Source: Ricinus communis | Lineage: Eukaryota > Streptophyta > Magnoliopsida > Malpighiales > Euphorbiaceae | Length of the DNA stretch: 64,000 nt | Direction of reading: 5' to 3' | NCBI RefSeq assembly: GCF_019578655.1 | Contig: NC_063264.1 | Location: 11,821,213-11,885,212 of the forward strand | Shown: positions 23,827-36,700 of the stretch, one piece after another | Numbering within the stretch: position 1 is the first letter of the stretch | How the letters are laid out: every line of letters begins with the position of its first letter | Made by a program: the position numbers and the translations under genes | The notes under the pieces: generated by a model | The model's database searches: none | Told to the model about the DNA's origin: nothing | What the model saw: the letters and a program-made list of their open reading frames with translations, nothing else

Positions 23827-25184
23827 AGAGGAGGAAGAAGAGAGAAGAAGGGAGCTGCCTCGCCATGGCCGGTGGTGGCGAGCTTCAAAGGTGCGGCGAA
23901 ACCGGCTGGAGACGCAGCGGAGGCCGACAAGGGCAGTGGCAACGGCAGCAACAGCTCTAGCAGGCGGCAATGGTGAGAGAATGTGAGGAAGCGGCAGCGG
24001 CTTTCTTGGTGTCGTTCCGAGCGCTTCCGGCGTCCAATGGCGGCGTTCTTGGGCTCAAATTGATCAGCAACTCCGAGGCTTTCTTTTTTTACCATCGCCA
24101 CCCCTTGAGGCTGCTGGAATTGCAAGATCTGGAGAGGTGAAAAGAGTAGGGGCAGCCGCAGTTTTTGGCTTTTCCGGTGAGGTCCGGCGAGGGTTGGCCG
24201 ATCGGAGGCCATATCCAGACTCTCCTTAGCTCAAACTTTCCAATGGCACCGGTTTCGTGGCAATCAGACTTTGTTTAAAAATTGACGGTTGAGATTGTCC
24301 GTAAATATCTCTAGATGATCGGGAGTCGGATCGGAAGATCAAAAGTTGGGATAGTCATCAACACATCGTTTCGAGTCCGTTGGTGCGTTCGGATTGTCAA
24401 TCGGACTCTGGCGACTGGAGGCGAGTCGACCGAGCGATCAAGCGTCTCGGTAATTCTCTGGCCCGTTGATTTTAGAATTTATTAGTAAAATTTATGTGTT
24501 TATTGAAATGTGTTGGGCCTTAGAAATATTGTTAGTTAAAATAAATTGTCGGACTATCTGCCAATAGTCGTGATTATGTTGTGTTGCGGAGTCGGGAAAA
24601 TTAATACAATTATGGTGACCCGACTCCTGTTAATTAATTGCTGTACATTTGAAGTGTTTTCTGGCAGGTCCTGGACCCATTATACGGGGGGTAAATGTCT
24701 GTAATTTAGGGGAAGTTCTGCCGGATTTTTGGAATAATTCTTCCGAGTTGTGATTCTTAGACAGTGAATCTTAAGAGTCTAGACCTAGGATTAATTGTCA
24801 AATGTTTTAATGTCATTGATTAAGTTGTTTTTCGTGATTAGATAATCCATCAGTTCAGCTCGCTCCACCCGAGGCATTGGAGCAGAGCTAGGAGGTCGTC
24901 GAAGCTGTGAGTTAAAGTCATATGTCTGTTTACATGTGTCGTGCTGAGATTTTACGAAATAATTTTGATTACATGATTTAATATTTTAATCATTTATTTA
25001 ATCGCTATTTATATAAGTTTCATTTTCTGCATTATGATTTTATTGATTGTGAGTTGACTCGAGATGGGACGGCAGTAGAACATGCCACCTAATGGGTTAC
25101 ATCAGGACCGCGTGCGTACCAATATTAATCCGAGATTGATAAAGAAAGGGTAAAAGGGTAAATTAAAAAAAAGATAACTTTAGG

Positions 25185-25460
25185 ACTTGCCCTGTTCGAG
25201 CTTTGCTCTCTAGGCTGAGTAGAGTGTGTTTGCCGGAGTAAAGGTCCCTAGTCTAGCATTGCTCTCTGGGCGCTGGCTTATTTGGAAACTTAAATGACCG
25301 GGCTGAATTTAAGGACCCTGGTCGAGCTTCACTCTCTGGGCGCCAATCTTATTGGAGTAGGAGAGCTGAAAGGCTAATAGTGTTAGTAATAATTAAGTGA
25401 CTGAACTAGATTTAAGGACCCTAGTCGAGCTTCACTCTCTGGGCGCCAGTTCTGTTAGAA
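25185..25460 (+). repeat. LTR-internal ~60-100-bp sub-repeats
   Basis: Four diverged copies around (C)CCTGGTCGAGC and GCTCTCTGGGCGCC, near 25190, 25245, 25316 and 25416. LTR4 has five (about 53307, 53382, 53447, 53512, 53582), LTR1 three and LTR3 three, so copy number varies within the family. Confidence 0.8.
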
Positions 25461-26013
25461 TGAGAGAGTCGAGATGTTAGTGTTGGGATTAGGATTCTGC
25501 TAAGGTACTCTATCCTGTGATATAAAATAGAATTTTATTTTATTTTATTTTGCAGAAGCATAGCATGACATGTATTTTTATTTTAAGTTAAGCAAATATT
25601 TTATTGAAGTGTTTATATTCATTTTTTGGGATATATGATTTTAACTCACTCGAGGTAGCGGTTTCAATTTCACTATTTTTCAAGTGATTGTTAGTCTTTT
25701 CACAATTCTTATCTAGCAGCCCGACTCCTTCATCATCGAGTTGATGTATTTGATTTTGGTATGTTTGACTTGTAAAAAATTTTAGATTCTCGGCAGTAGA
25801 AATTTTAGACTTATCAGTTGTACTTTTATGTAAATTAGGATCTTGCCTAATCATGCTGGCAGACCGAATTAATTATGGAAGAAGTGCTTAGAATTGAGTT
25901 TGGATTTTAATTTGACTAAGTTAGTGAATTGTCTTGTCTACTACGGGATTTGGTGGCCTTAAGCCTACCCATTCCCTAGTGCCGGTCACGGGCCAACAGA
26001 TCGGGTCGTGACA

Positions 26014-29000
26014 GTTTTCTCATATTAAGAAATTTACCCATTCTACGAAGCTATTTTTTGAGACTCGTAATTACACTACTTTTACGGGTTGTTTTCTCAG
26101 ATTTCTTAAATATACACGTTTTACAAGGTTATTTTCTTATATTGATAAATACCACTTTTACGGGATAGTTTTCTCATATTAAATTATTAGCACTATTATT
26201 GGGTTGTTTTCTCAAATTCATAAATAAACACGTTTTACGAAATTATTTTCTTACATCGACAAATATACGCCTTTTACGGGGTTGTTTTCTCATATTCTAA
26301 AATTAACCCATTTAAGGGGTTATTTTCTCAAACTCACAAAAACAACAAAATTACAAAGTTATTTTCTCTGATTGATAAATATCTCCGCATTACGAGGTTA
26401 TTTTCTCATATTAAGAAAACAACCCTGTAATACGGGGATATTTATCAAATTCATAAATATACACGTTCTACGGGGTTATTTTGTTATATCAACAATTATA
26501 CGCCTTTTACAAAGTTGTTTCTTCATATTATATAATTAACCCATTAAAGGGGTTATTTTCTCCAACTCACAAAAACACCAAAATTATGGTTTAATTTTAT
26601 CTGATTTATAAATATCCCCGTATTAAAGGGTTGTTTTCTAATATTTAAAAATATTCCTGTATTACAGGGTTGTTTTCTCATATTAAAAAATGTATCCCTT
26701 CTATGAGGCTATTTCTTAGACTCGCAATTACACTGCTTTTACGGGGTTGTTTTCTCAGATTAATAAATATGTACATTTTACGGGGTTATTTTCTTATATT
26801 GATAAATATACCCCTTTTACGGGGTCGTATTCTCAAATTAAATTATTAGCACTATTATGGGGTTGTTCTCTCATATTAAGAAATTTACTCGTTCTATGAG
26901 GCTGTTTTCTAAGACTCGCAATTACACTACTTTTACGGGGTATATTCTTATATTGTTTTCTCAGATTCTTAAATGTATACGTTTTACAATGTTATATTCT
27001 TATATTGATAAATATACTACTTTTACAGGATCATTTTTTCATATTAAATTATTAGCACTATTATTAGGTTGTTTTCTCATATTCTTAAATATACACGTTT
27101 AACAGAGTTATTTTCTTATATCGATAAATATACCCCTTTTACGGGGTTGTTTTCTCATATTATAAAATTAATCCCTTTAAGGGGTTGTTTTATGATACTC
27201 ACAAATTTACCCAAATTACGGGGTTATTTTCTCCGATTGATAAATATCACCGTATTATGGGATTGTTTCCTAATATTTATAAATATACACCCCTTACGGG
27301 ATTGTTTTCTCATATTAAAAAAATTACCCCTTCTACGAGGTTGTTTTCTCAGACTCGCAATTACACTACTTTTATAAGGTTGTTTTGTCAGATTCAAAAA
27401 TATGCACGTTTTATGGGGTTAATTTCTTATATTGACAAATATACCCTTTTTACAGGGTCGTTTTCTCATATTAAATTATTAGCACTATTATGGGGTTGTT
27501 TTCTCATATTAAAAAATTTACCCCTTCTATGAGACTGTTTTCTTAGAGTCGCAATTACACTACTTTTACGGGATTATTTTCTCATATTCATAAATATACA
27601 CGTTTTACTGGGTTATTCTTTTATATTGACAAATCTACCACTTTTATGGGGTCATTTTCTCATATTAAATTATTAGCACTATTATGGGGTTGTTTTGTCA
27701 AATTCATAAATACACACGTTTTACCGGTTAATTTTTATATCGACAAATATACCCCTTTTACGGGGTTATTTTCTCATATTATAAAATTAATCCATTTAAG
27801 AGGTTGTTTTCTTATACTCACAAATATACATAAATTACAGGATTATTTTCTCTGATTGATAAATATCCTCGTATTACGGGGTTATTTTCTCATATTAGAA
27901 AATTTAACCATTCTATAAGCATATTTTCTCAAACTAGCAATTACACTACTTTTACGGGGTTGTTTTCTGAGATTCATAAATTTACACGTTCCACAGGATT
28001 AATTTTTTATATTGATAAATATACCACTTTTACGGGGTCGTTTTCTCATGTTAAATTATTAGTAATATTATGGGGTCCTTTTGTCAAATTCATTTATATA
28101 CACATTTTACGGGGTTATTTTCTTATATCGACAAATACACCTCTTTTTAAGAGGTTGTTTTCTCATATTATAACATTAACCTAATTAAGGGGTCGTTTTC
28201 TCAAATTCACAAAAATACCAAAATTACAGGGTTATTTTCTCCGATTGATAAATATTCCTGTATTACGGGGTTGTCTTCTCGTATTAAGAAATTTACCCGT
28301 TCTACGAGGCTGTGTTTTGAGACTTGCAATTACACTACTTTTACAGGTTTGTTTTCTAAGATTCTTAAATATACACGTTCTACTAGGTTATTTTCTTATA
28401 TTGATAAATATACCACTGTTACGGTGTTGTTTTGTCATATTAAATTATTAGCACTATTATTAGGTTGTTGTGTCAAATTCATAAATATACACGTTTTACG
28501 GGGTTATTTTCTTATATCGATAAATATATGCCTTTTACTGGGTTGTTTTCTCGTATTCTAAAATTAACCCATTTAAGGGGGTTGTTTTCTCATACTCACA
28601 AATATACCAAAATTACGGGGTTATTTTCTCCAATTGATAAATATCCCCGTATTACGGGGTTATTTCCTAATATTTATAAATATACCCCTCTTACGTGGTT
28701 GTTTTGTCATATTTAGAAATTTACCCCTTCTACGAGGCTGTTTTCTCATACTCGGAATTACACTACTTTTACAGGGTTGTTTTCTTAGATTCTTAAATAT
28801 ACACATTTTACCGGTTATTTTCTTATATCGACAACTATACCCCTTTTACGGGGTTGTATTCTCATATTATAAAATTAACTCATTTAAGGGGTTGTTTTTT
28901 CACACTTACAAATATACCAAAATTACAGGATTATTTTCTACGATTGATAAATATCACCGTATTACGGGGTTGCTTTCTCATATTAAATTATTAGCACTAT

Positions 29001-31073
29001 TATGGGGTTGTTTTGTCAAATTTATAAAAAATACACATTTTACGGGATTATTTTCTAATATTTATAAATATTCCCCTCTTACAGGGTTATTTTCTCATAT
29101 TAAAAAATTTACCCCTTCTACGAGGTTGTTTTCTCAGATTCGCAATTACACTACTTTTATGGGGTTGTTTGCTCAGATTCATAAATATACACATTTTATC
29201 GGGTTATCTTTTTATATTGATAAATATATCACTTTTACGAGGTCGTTTTCTCATATTAAAATATTAGCACTATTATGTGTTTTTTTTTGAAATTCATAAA
29301 TATACACCTTTTTCGGGATTATTTTCTTAGATCGACAAACATACCCCTTTTACATGGTTGTTTTCTCATATTATAAAATTAATCCATTTAAGGGGTTGTT
29401 TTCTTATATTAAAAAATATACCAAAATTAGAGGGTTATATTCTCCAATTGATAAATATCTCCGTATTACGGGATTGTTTTCTCATACTAAGAAATTTACC
29501 CGTTCTATGAGGTTGTTTCCTGAGACTCGCAATTACACTACTTTTACGGAATTGTTTTCTCAGATTCTTAAATATATACGTTTTACAGGGTTATTTTCTT
29601 ATATTGATAAATATACTACTTTTACGGGATCATTTTTTCATATTAAATTATTAGCACTATTATTAGGTTGTTTTCTCAGATTCTTAAATATACACGTTTA
29701 ACAGAGTTATTTTCTTATCTCGACAAGTATACCCCTTTTACAGGGTTGTTTTCTCATATTCTAAAATTAATCCCTTTAAGGGGTTGTTTTCTGATACTCA
29801 CAAATATACCCAAATTATGGGGTTATTTTCTCCGATTGATAAATATCACCGTATTACCGGATTGTTTCCTAATATTTATAAATATACACCCCTTACTGGA
29901 TTATTTTCTCATATTAAAAAATTTACCCCTTCTACGAGGCTATTTTCTCAGACTCGCAATTACACTACTTTTATAAGGTTGTTTTGTCATATTCCAAAAT
30001 ATGCACGTTTTACAGGGTTAATTTCTTATTTTGATAAATATACCCCTTTTATGGGGTCATTTTCTCGTATTAAAAAATTTACCCCTTCTATGAGACTGTT
30101 TTCTTAGAGTTGCAATTACAATACTTTTACGGGATTATTTTCTCAAATTCATAAATATACATGTTTTACTGGGTTATTTTTTTATATTGACAAATATACC
30201 CCTTTTACGGGGTCGTTTTCTCATATTAAATTATTGGCACTATTATGGGGTTGTTTTGTCATATTAAAAAATTTACCCCTTCTACGAGACTATTTTCTTA
30301 GAGTCGCAATTGCACTACTTTTACAGGATTATTTTCTAAGATTCATAAATATACACGTTTTACTGAGTTAATTTTTTATATTGACAAATCTACCACTTTT
30401 ATGGGGTCATTTTCTCATATTAAATTATTAGCACTATTATGGGGTTGTTTTGTCAAATTCATAAATACACACTTTTTACCGGTTAATTTTTATATCGACA
30501 AATATACTCCTTTTACGGGGTTATTTTCTCATATAATAAAATTACTCTATTTAAGAGGTTGTCTTGTTATACTCACAAATATACATAAATTACGGGATTA
30601 TATTCTCCGATTGATAAATATCGCCATATTACGGTATTTTCTTATTTTAAAAAATTTAACCATTCTACGAGCATGTTTTCTCAAACTAGCAATTATACTA
30701 CTTTTACGGAGTTATTTTCTCAGATTCATAAATATACACGCATTACAGGGTTATCTTCTTATATTGATAAATATACCACTTTTATGGGGTCATTTTCTCA
30801 TATTAAATTAATAGCACTATTACGAGATTGTTTTGTCAAATTCATAAATATAAACGTTTTACGGGGTTATTTTCTTATATTGACAAATATACCCTTTTTA
30901 CGGGATCTTTTTCTTATATTCTAAAATTAATCCATTTAAGGGGTTGTTTTCTCATACTCACAAATATACCAAAATTATGGGGTTATTTACTCTGATTGAT
31001 AAATATCCTCGTATTACGGGGTTATTTTCTAATATTTATAAATATACCCCTCTTACGGGGTTGTTTTCTCATA
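26014..31073 (+). repeat. 39-bp satellite array, + orientation, left arm of the inverted duplication
   Basis: About 130 monomers with the same 10/11-mer order as 13641-19956. In inverted orientation it matches 39326 down to about 34313, monomer by monomer, and again 64000 down to about 59755. For example, the monomer series beginning at 27069 pairs with that ending at 38283 and 63782. It ends at the assembly gap. A 36-bp piece at 26413-26448 is inverted. Confidence 0.93.
26413..26448 (-). repeat. Single inverted satellite monomer piece
   Basis: Within a + array, AAGAAAACAACCCTGTAATA and the next bases read as a - strand monomer before + orientation resumes at ATTCATAAATATACACG. The same anomaly, inverted, is at 38891-38926. 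Confidence 0.85.
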
Positions 31074-31573
31074 NNNNNNNNNNNNNNNNNNNNNNNNNNN
31101 NNNNNNNNNNNNNNNNNNNNNNNNNNNNNNNNNNNNNNNNNNNNNNNNNNNNNNNNNNNNNNNNNNNNNNNNNNNNNNNNNNNNNNNNNNNNNNNNNNNN
31201 NNNNNNNNNNNNNNNNNNNNNNNNNNNNNNNNNNNNNNNNNNNNNNNNNNNNNNNNNNNNNNNNNNNNNNNNNNNNNNNNNNNNNNNNNNNNNNNNNNNN
31301 NNNNNNNNNNNNNNNNNNNNNNNNNNNNNNNNNNNNNNNNNNNNNNNNNNNNNNNNNNNNNNNNNNNNNNNNNNNNNNNNNNNNNNNNNNNNNNNNNNNN
31401 NNNNNNNNNNNNNNNNNNNNNNNNNNNNNNNNNNNNNNNNNNNNNNNNNNNNNNNNNNNNNNNNNNNNNNNNNNNNNNNNNNNNNNNNNNNNNNNNNNNN
31501 NNNNNNNNNNNNNNNNNNNNNNNNNNNNNNNNNNNNNNNNNNNNNNNNNNNNNNNNNNNNNNNNNNNNNNNNN
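31074..31573. other. Assembly gap of exactly 500 N
   Basis: The round number indicates a placeholder. Satellite orientation flips from + to - across it. Any apparent reading frame through the N run has no meaning. Confidence 0.99.
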
Positions 31574-32262
31574 TATTTATCAATGGGAAAATAACCTAGT
31601 AATTTGGGTATATTTGTGAGTATTAGAAAACAACCCTTAAATAGATTAATTTTAGAATATGAAAATGACCACATGTCGAGGATATTTATCAATCGGACAA
31701 AATAATCCCGTAATTTTGGTATATTTGTGAGTGTAAGGACAACAACCTTTTAAATGGGTTAATTTTAGAATATGAGAAAACAACCCGATTAAAAGGGGTA
31801 TATTTGTCCATATAAGAAAATAACAGCACAACAAAAACATGTGTACTTATTAATTTAACAAAGCAACCCCATAATAGTGCTAATAATTTAATATGAGAAA
31901 ACGACCTTGTAAAGTGGTATATTTATCAATACAAGAAAATAACCTCGTAAAACGTGCATATTTATGAATCTAAGAAAACAACACTGTAAAATTAGTATAA
32001 TTGCGAGTCTGAGAAAATATTCTCGTGGAATGGGTAAATTTTTTTCATATGAAAACAACCCCGTAATACGGGAATATTTATAAAGTGGAGAAAATAACCC
32101 AGTAATATTGGTTTATTTGTGAGTATGAGAAAACAACCAGTTAAATGGGTTAATTTTATAATATGAGAAAACAACCCCGTAAAAAGGGTATATTTGTTAA
32201 TATAAGAAAATAACCTCATAAAACGTGTATATTTATGAATTTGAGAAAACAACCCCATAATA

Positions 32263-33717
32263 GTGCTAATAATTTAATATGAGAAAACGACCCGTAAAGG
32301 GGTATATTTGTTAATATAAGAAAATAAGCCCATAAAACGTGTATATTTTTGAATCTGACCAAACAACCCCGTAAAAGTAGTGTAATTGCGAGTATGAGAA
32401 AACAGCCTCGTAGAAGGGGTAAATTTTTTAATATAAGAAAACAATCCCGTAAGAGGTGTATATTTATAAATATTAGAAGACAACCCGTAATATGGTGATA
32501 TTTATCAATCGGAGAAAATAAACCCATAATTTGGCTATATTTGGGAGTATGAGAAAACAACACCTTAAATGGATTAATTTTAGAATAAGAGAAAACAACC
32601 CTATAAAAGAGGTATATCTGTCGATATAAGAAAATAACTCTATTAAACGTGTATATTTATGAATTTGACAAAACAATCCCATAATAGTGCTAATAATTTA
32701 ATATGAGAAAATGACCCGTAAAAGTGGTATAATTGCGAGTATGAAAAAATACCCTACCGTGAAGGGGTAAATTTTTTAATATGAGAAAATAATCCCGTAG
32801 GCGGGGATATTTATCAATATTAGAAAACAACACCGTAATTTTGGTATATCGTAAGTATGAGAAAAAGCCCTTAAATGTGTTAATTTTAGAATATGGAAAA
32901 CAATCCAGTAAAATTGTTATATTTTTCGATATAAGAAAATAACACCGTAAATGTGTATTTTTATGAATTTGAGAAAACAACCCCATAATAGTGCTAATAA
33001 TTTAATATGAGAAAACGACCCGTAAAGGGGTATATTTGTTAATATAAGAAAATAAGCCCATAAAGCGTGTATATTTTGAATCGACCAAACAACCCCGTAA
33101 AAGTAGTGTAATTGCAGTATGTGAAAACAGCCTCGTAGAAGGGAGTAAATTTTAATATAAGAAAACAATCCGTAAGAGGTGTATATTTATAAATATTAGA
33201 AGACAACTGTAATACATTGATATTTATCAATCGGAGAAAATAAACCCATAATTTGGCTATATTTGGGAGAATGAGAAAACAACACCTTAAATGGATTAAT
33301 TTTAGAATAAGAGAAAACAACCCTATAAAAGAGGTATATCTGTCGATATAAGAAAATAACTCTATTAAATGTGTATATTTATGAATTTGACAAAACAATC
33401 CCATAATAGTGCTAATAATTTAATATGAGAAAATGACCCCGTAAAAGTAGTCTAATTGCGAGTATGAAAAATACCTACGTAGAAGGGTAAATTTTAATAT
33501 GAGAAAACAACCAAGTAGACGGGGATATTTATCAATATTAGAAAACAACACCGTAATTTTGTTATATCCTGTAAGTATGAGAAAATAGCCCCTTAAATGT
33601 GTTAATTTTAGAATATGGAAAACAATCCCGTAAAATTGTTATATTTGTCGATATAAGAAAATAACACCGTAAAATGTATATTTTTATGAATTTGAGAAAA
33701 CAACCCCATAATAGTGC
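32263..33717 (-). repeat. 722-bp tandem duplication in the satellite
   Basis: The block from about 32263 is repeated from about 32985. Both copies share AAATAAGCCCATAAA, an AATTTGGCTATATTTGGGAG variant and GAGGTATATCTGTCGATATA. The sister array has this block once, near 58345-59155. Confidence 0.83.
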
Positions 33718-36700
33718 TAATAATTTAATATGAGAAAATGACCTTGTAAAGTGGTATATTTATCAAAATAAGAAAATAACCCCGTAAAACGTGCATATTT
33801 ATTAATCTTAGAAAACAACCCGTAAAAGCGTTAATGATTGCGAGTCCAAGAGAATAGCCTAGTAGGAGGGTACATTTTTAATATGAAGAACAACCTGGTG
33901 TGGGGATATTTATTAATATTAGAAACAACCACAATAATGGGAATATTTATAAATCGGAGAAAATTAAACTATAATTTTAGTGTTTTTGTGAGTTGGAGAA
34001 AACAATCCCTTAAATGGGTTAATTTCATAATATGAGAAAAGAACCCCGTAAAAGGCGTATATTTGTTGATATAAGAAAATAACCCCATAAAACGTGTATA
34101 TTTATGAATTTGACAAAATAACATAATAACAGTGCTAAAAATTTAATATGAGAAAACGACCTGTAAAAGTGGTATGTTTATCAATATAAGAAAATAACCC
34201 TGTAAAACATGTATATTTAAGAATCTGAGAAAACAACCCCATAAAAGTAGTGTAATTGCGAATCTGAGAAAACAACCTCGTAAAAGGGGTAAATTTTTTA
34301 ATATGAGAAAACAACCCCGTAAGAGGGGTATATTTATAAATATTAGAAAATAACCCCGTAATCTGAGGATATTTATCAATCGAGATAAATAACCCGTAAT
34401 TTTGGTATATTTGTGAGTATGAGAAAACAACCCCTTAAATGGATTAATTTTAGAATATGAGAAAAAGATCCCGTAAAAAGGGTATATTTGTCAATATAAG
34501 AAAATAACCTCGTAAAACGTTTATATTTATGAATTTGACAAAACAATCTCGTAATAGTGCTAATAATTTAATATGAGAAAATGACCCCATAAAAGTGGTA
34601 TATTTATCAATAGAAGAAGATAACCCTGTAATGCGTGTATATTTATGAATCTGAGAAAACAACCCCATAAAAGTAGTGTAATTGTTAGTTTGAGAAAACA
34701 TGCTCGTAGAATGGTTAAATTTTTTAAAATAAGAAAATACCGTAATACGGGGATATTTATCAATCAGAGAATATAATCCCGTAATTTATGTATATTTGTG
34801 AGTATAAGAAGACAACCTCTTAAATAGAGAAATTTTATAATATGAGAAAATAACCCCGTAAAAGGGGTATATTTGTCGATATAAAAATTAACTGGTAAAA
34901 AGTGTGTATTTATGAATTTAACAAAACAACCCCATAATAGTGCTAACAATTTAATATGAGAAAATGACCCCATAAAAGTGGTAGATTTGTCAATATAAAA
35001 AAATAACTCAGTAAAACGTGTATATTTATGAATCTGAGAAAATAATCCTGTAAAAGTAGTGTAATTGTGACTCTAAGAAAACAGTCTCGTAGAAGGGGTA
35101 AATTTTTTAATATGACAAAACAACCCCATAATAGTGCCAATAATTTAATATGAGAAAACGACCTCGTAAAATGGGTATATTTGTCAATATAAAAAATAAC
35201 CTAGTAAAACGTGTATATTTATGAATTTGAGAAAATAATCCTGTAAAAGTATTGTAATTGCGACTCTAAGAAAACAGTCTCATAGAAGGGGTAAATTTTT
35301 TAATATGAGAAAACGACCCCGTAAAAGGGGTATATTTATCAAAATAAGAAATTAACCTAGTAAAAAGCGTGCATATTTTTTAATCCGACAAAACAACCTT
35401 ATAAAAGTAGCGTAATTGCGAGTCCGAGAAAAGAGTCTAAGTAGAAGGGTAAATTTTTAATATGATAAAATAATTCGGTAAGGGGTGTATATTTATAAAT
35501 ATTAGGAAATAATCCGTGTCGGTGATATTTATCAATCGGAGAAAATAACCCCATAATTTGGGTATATTTGTGAGTGTGAGAAAACAACCCAGTAAAGGGA
35601 TTAATTTGAATATGAGAAAACAACCCGTAAAAGGGGTATACTTGTCGATATAAGAAAATAACTCACATTAAGCGTGTATATTTAAGAATCCGAGAAAACA
35701 ACATAATAATAGTGCTAATAATTTAATATGAAAAAAGATCCCGTAAAAGTAGTATATTTATCTATATAAGAAAATAACCACTGTAAAACGTAAATATTTA
35801 AGAATCCGAGAAAACAACCCCGTAAAAGTAGTGTAATTGTGAGTCTCGGAAAACAGACTACATGAAACGGGTAAATTTCTTAGTATGAAAAACAACCTGT
35901 GTCACGGAGATATTTATCAATTGGAGAATATAACCCTCTAATTTTGGTATATTTTTAATATGAGAAAACAACCCCTTAAATGGATTAATTTTATAATATG
36001 AGAAAACAAGCACGTAAAAGGGGTATGTTTGTCGATCTAAGAAAATAATCCCGAAAAAGGTGTATATTTATGAATTTCAGAAAACAACCACATAATAGTG
36101 CTAATATTTTAATATGAGAAAACGACCTCGTAAAAGTGGTATATTTATTAATATAAAAAAATAACCCGGTAAAATGTGTATATTTATGAATGTGAGCAAA
36201 CAACCCCGTAAAAGTAGTGTAATTGCGAATCCGAGAAAACAACCTCGTAGAAGGGGTAAATTTTTTAATATGAGAAAACAACTCTGTAAGAGGGGAATAT
36301 TTATAAATATTAGAAAACAATTCCGTAAAACATGTACTTTTTATGAATTTGACAAAACAACCCCATAATACTGCTAATAATTTAATATGAGAAAGCAATC
36401 CCGTAATACGGGGATATTTATCAATCGTAGAAAATAATCCTGTAATTTTGGTATATTTGTGAGTCTGAGAAAACAACCCCTTAAATGAGTTAATTTTATA
36501 ATATGAGAATACAACCCCGTAAAAGGGGTATAGTTGTCGATTTAAGAAAATAACCCGTAAAATGTGTATATTTAAGAATTTGAGAAAACAACCCTGTAAA
36601 AGTAGTGTAATTCCGAGTATGAGAAAACAACATTACAAGTAGAAGGGTAAATTTCTAAATATGCCAAAACAACCATGTAAGAGGGTATATTTATAAATAT

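Larger units (their letters stand above)
23051..26013 (+). mobile_element. Solo LTR (LTR2), 2963 bp, target duplication GTTTT
   Basis: Starts TGTAATACCTGAAATTTTCC and ends GGGTCGTGACA. Satellite bases GTTTT flank it at 23046-23050 and 26014-26018. Layout: an AT-rich first ~700 bp, a GAA run, a GC-rich block (about 23850-24450), a conserved block with GGCAGGTCCTGGACCC near 24665, CGAGGCATTGGAGCAGAGC near 24870, GAACATGCCACC near 25079, then four GAGC...GCTCTCTGGGCGCC sub-repeats and the conserved end. No primer site or coding region follows. LTR3 is its inverted duplicate. Confidence 0.9.

Noticed and set aside
23718..24212. Ser/Leu-rich frame antisense to LTR2
   Set aside because: It is a product of the GAA microsatellite and GC-rich block read backwards.
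28634..29290. Longest satellite reading frame (218 residues) with GLFSHIKKFTPSTRLF-like 13-residue repeats
   Set aside because: It is explained by the 39-bp monomer length. The same residues appear in overlapping frames, the frame breaks at each 38-bp monomer, and there is no start context or conserved ends.
30944..31692. Reading frames running through the N gap
   Set aside because: They exist only because N codons contain no stops.
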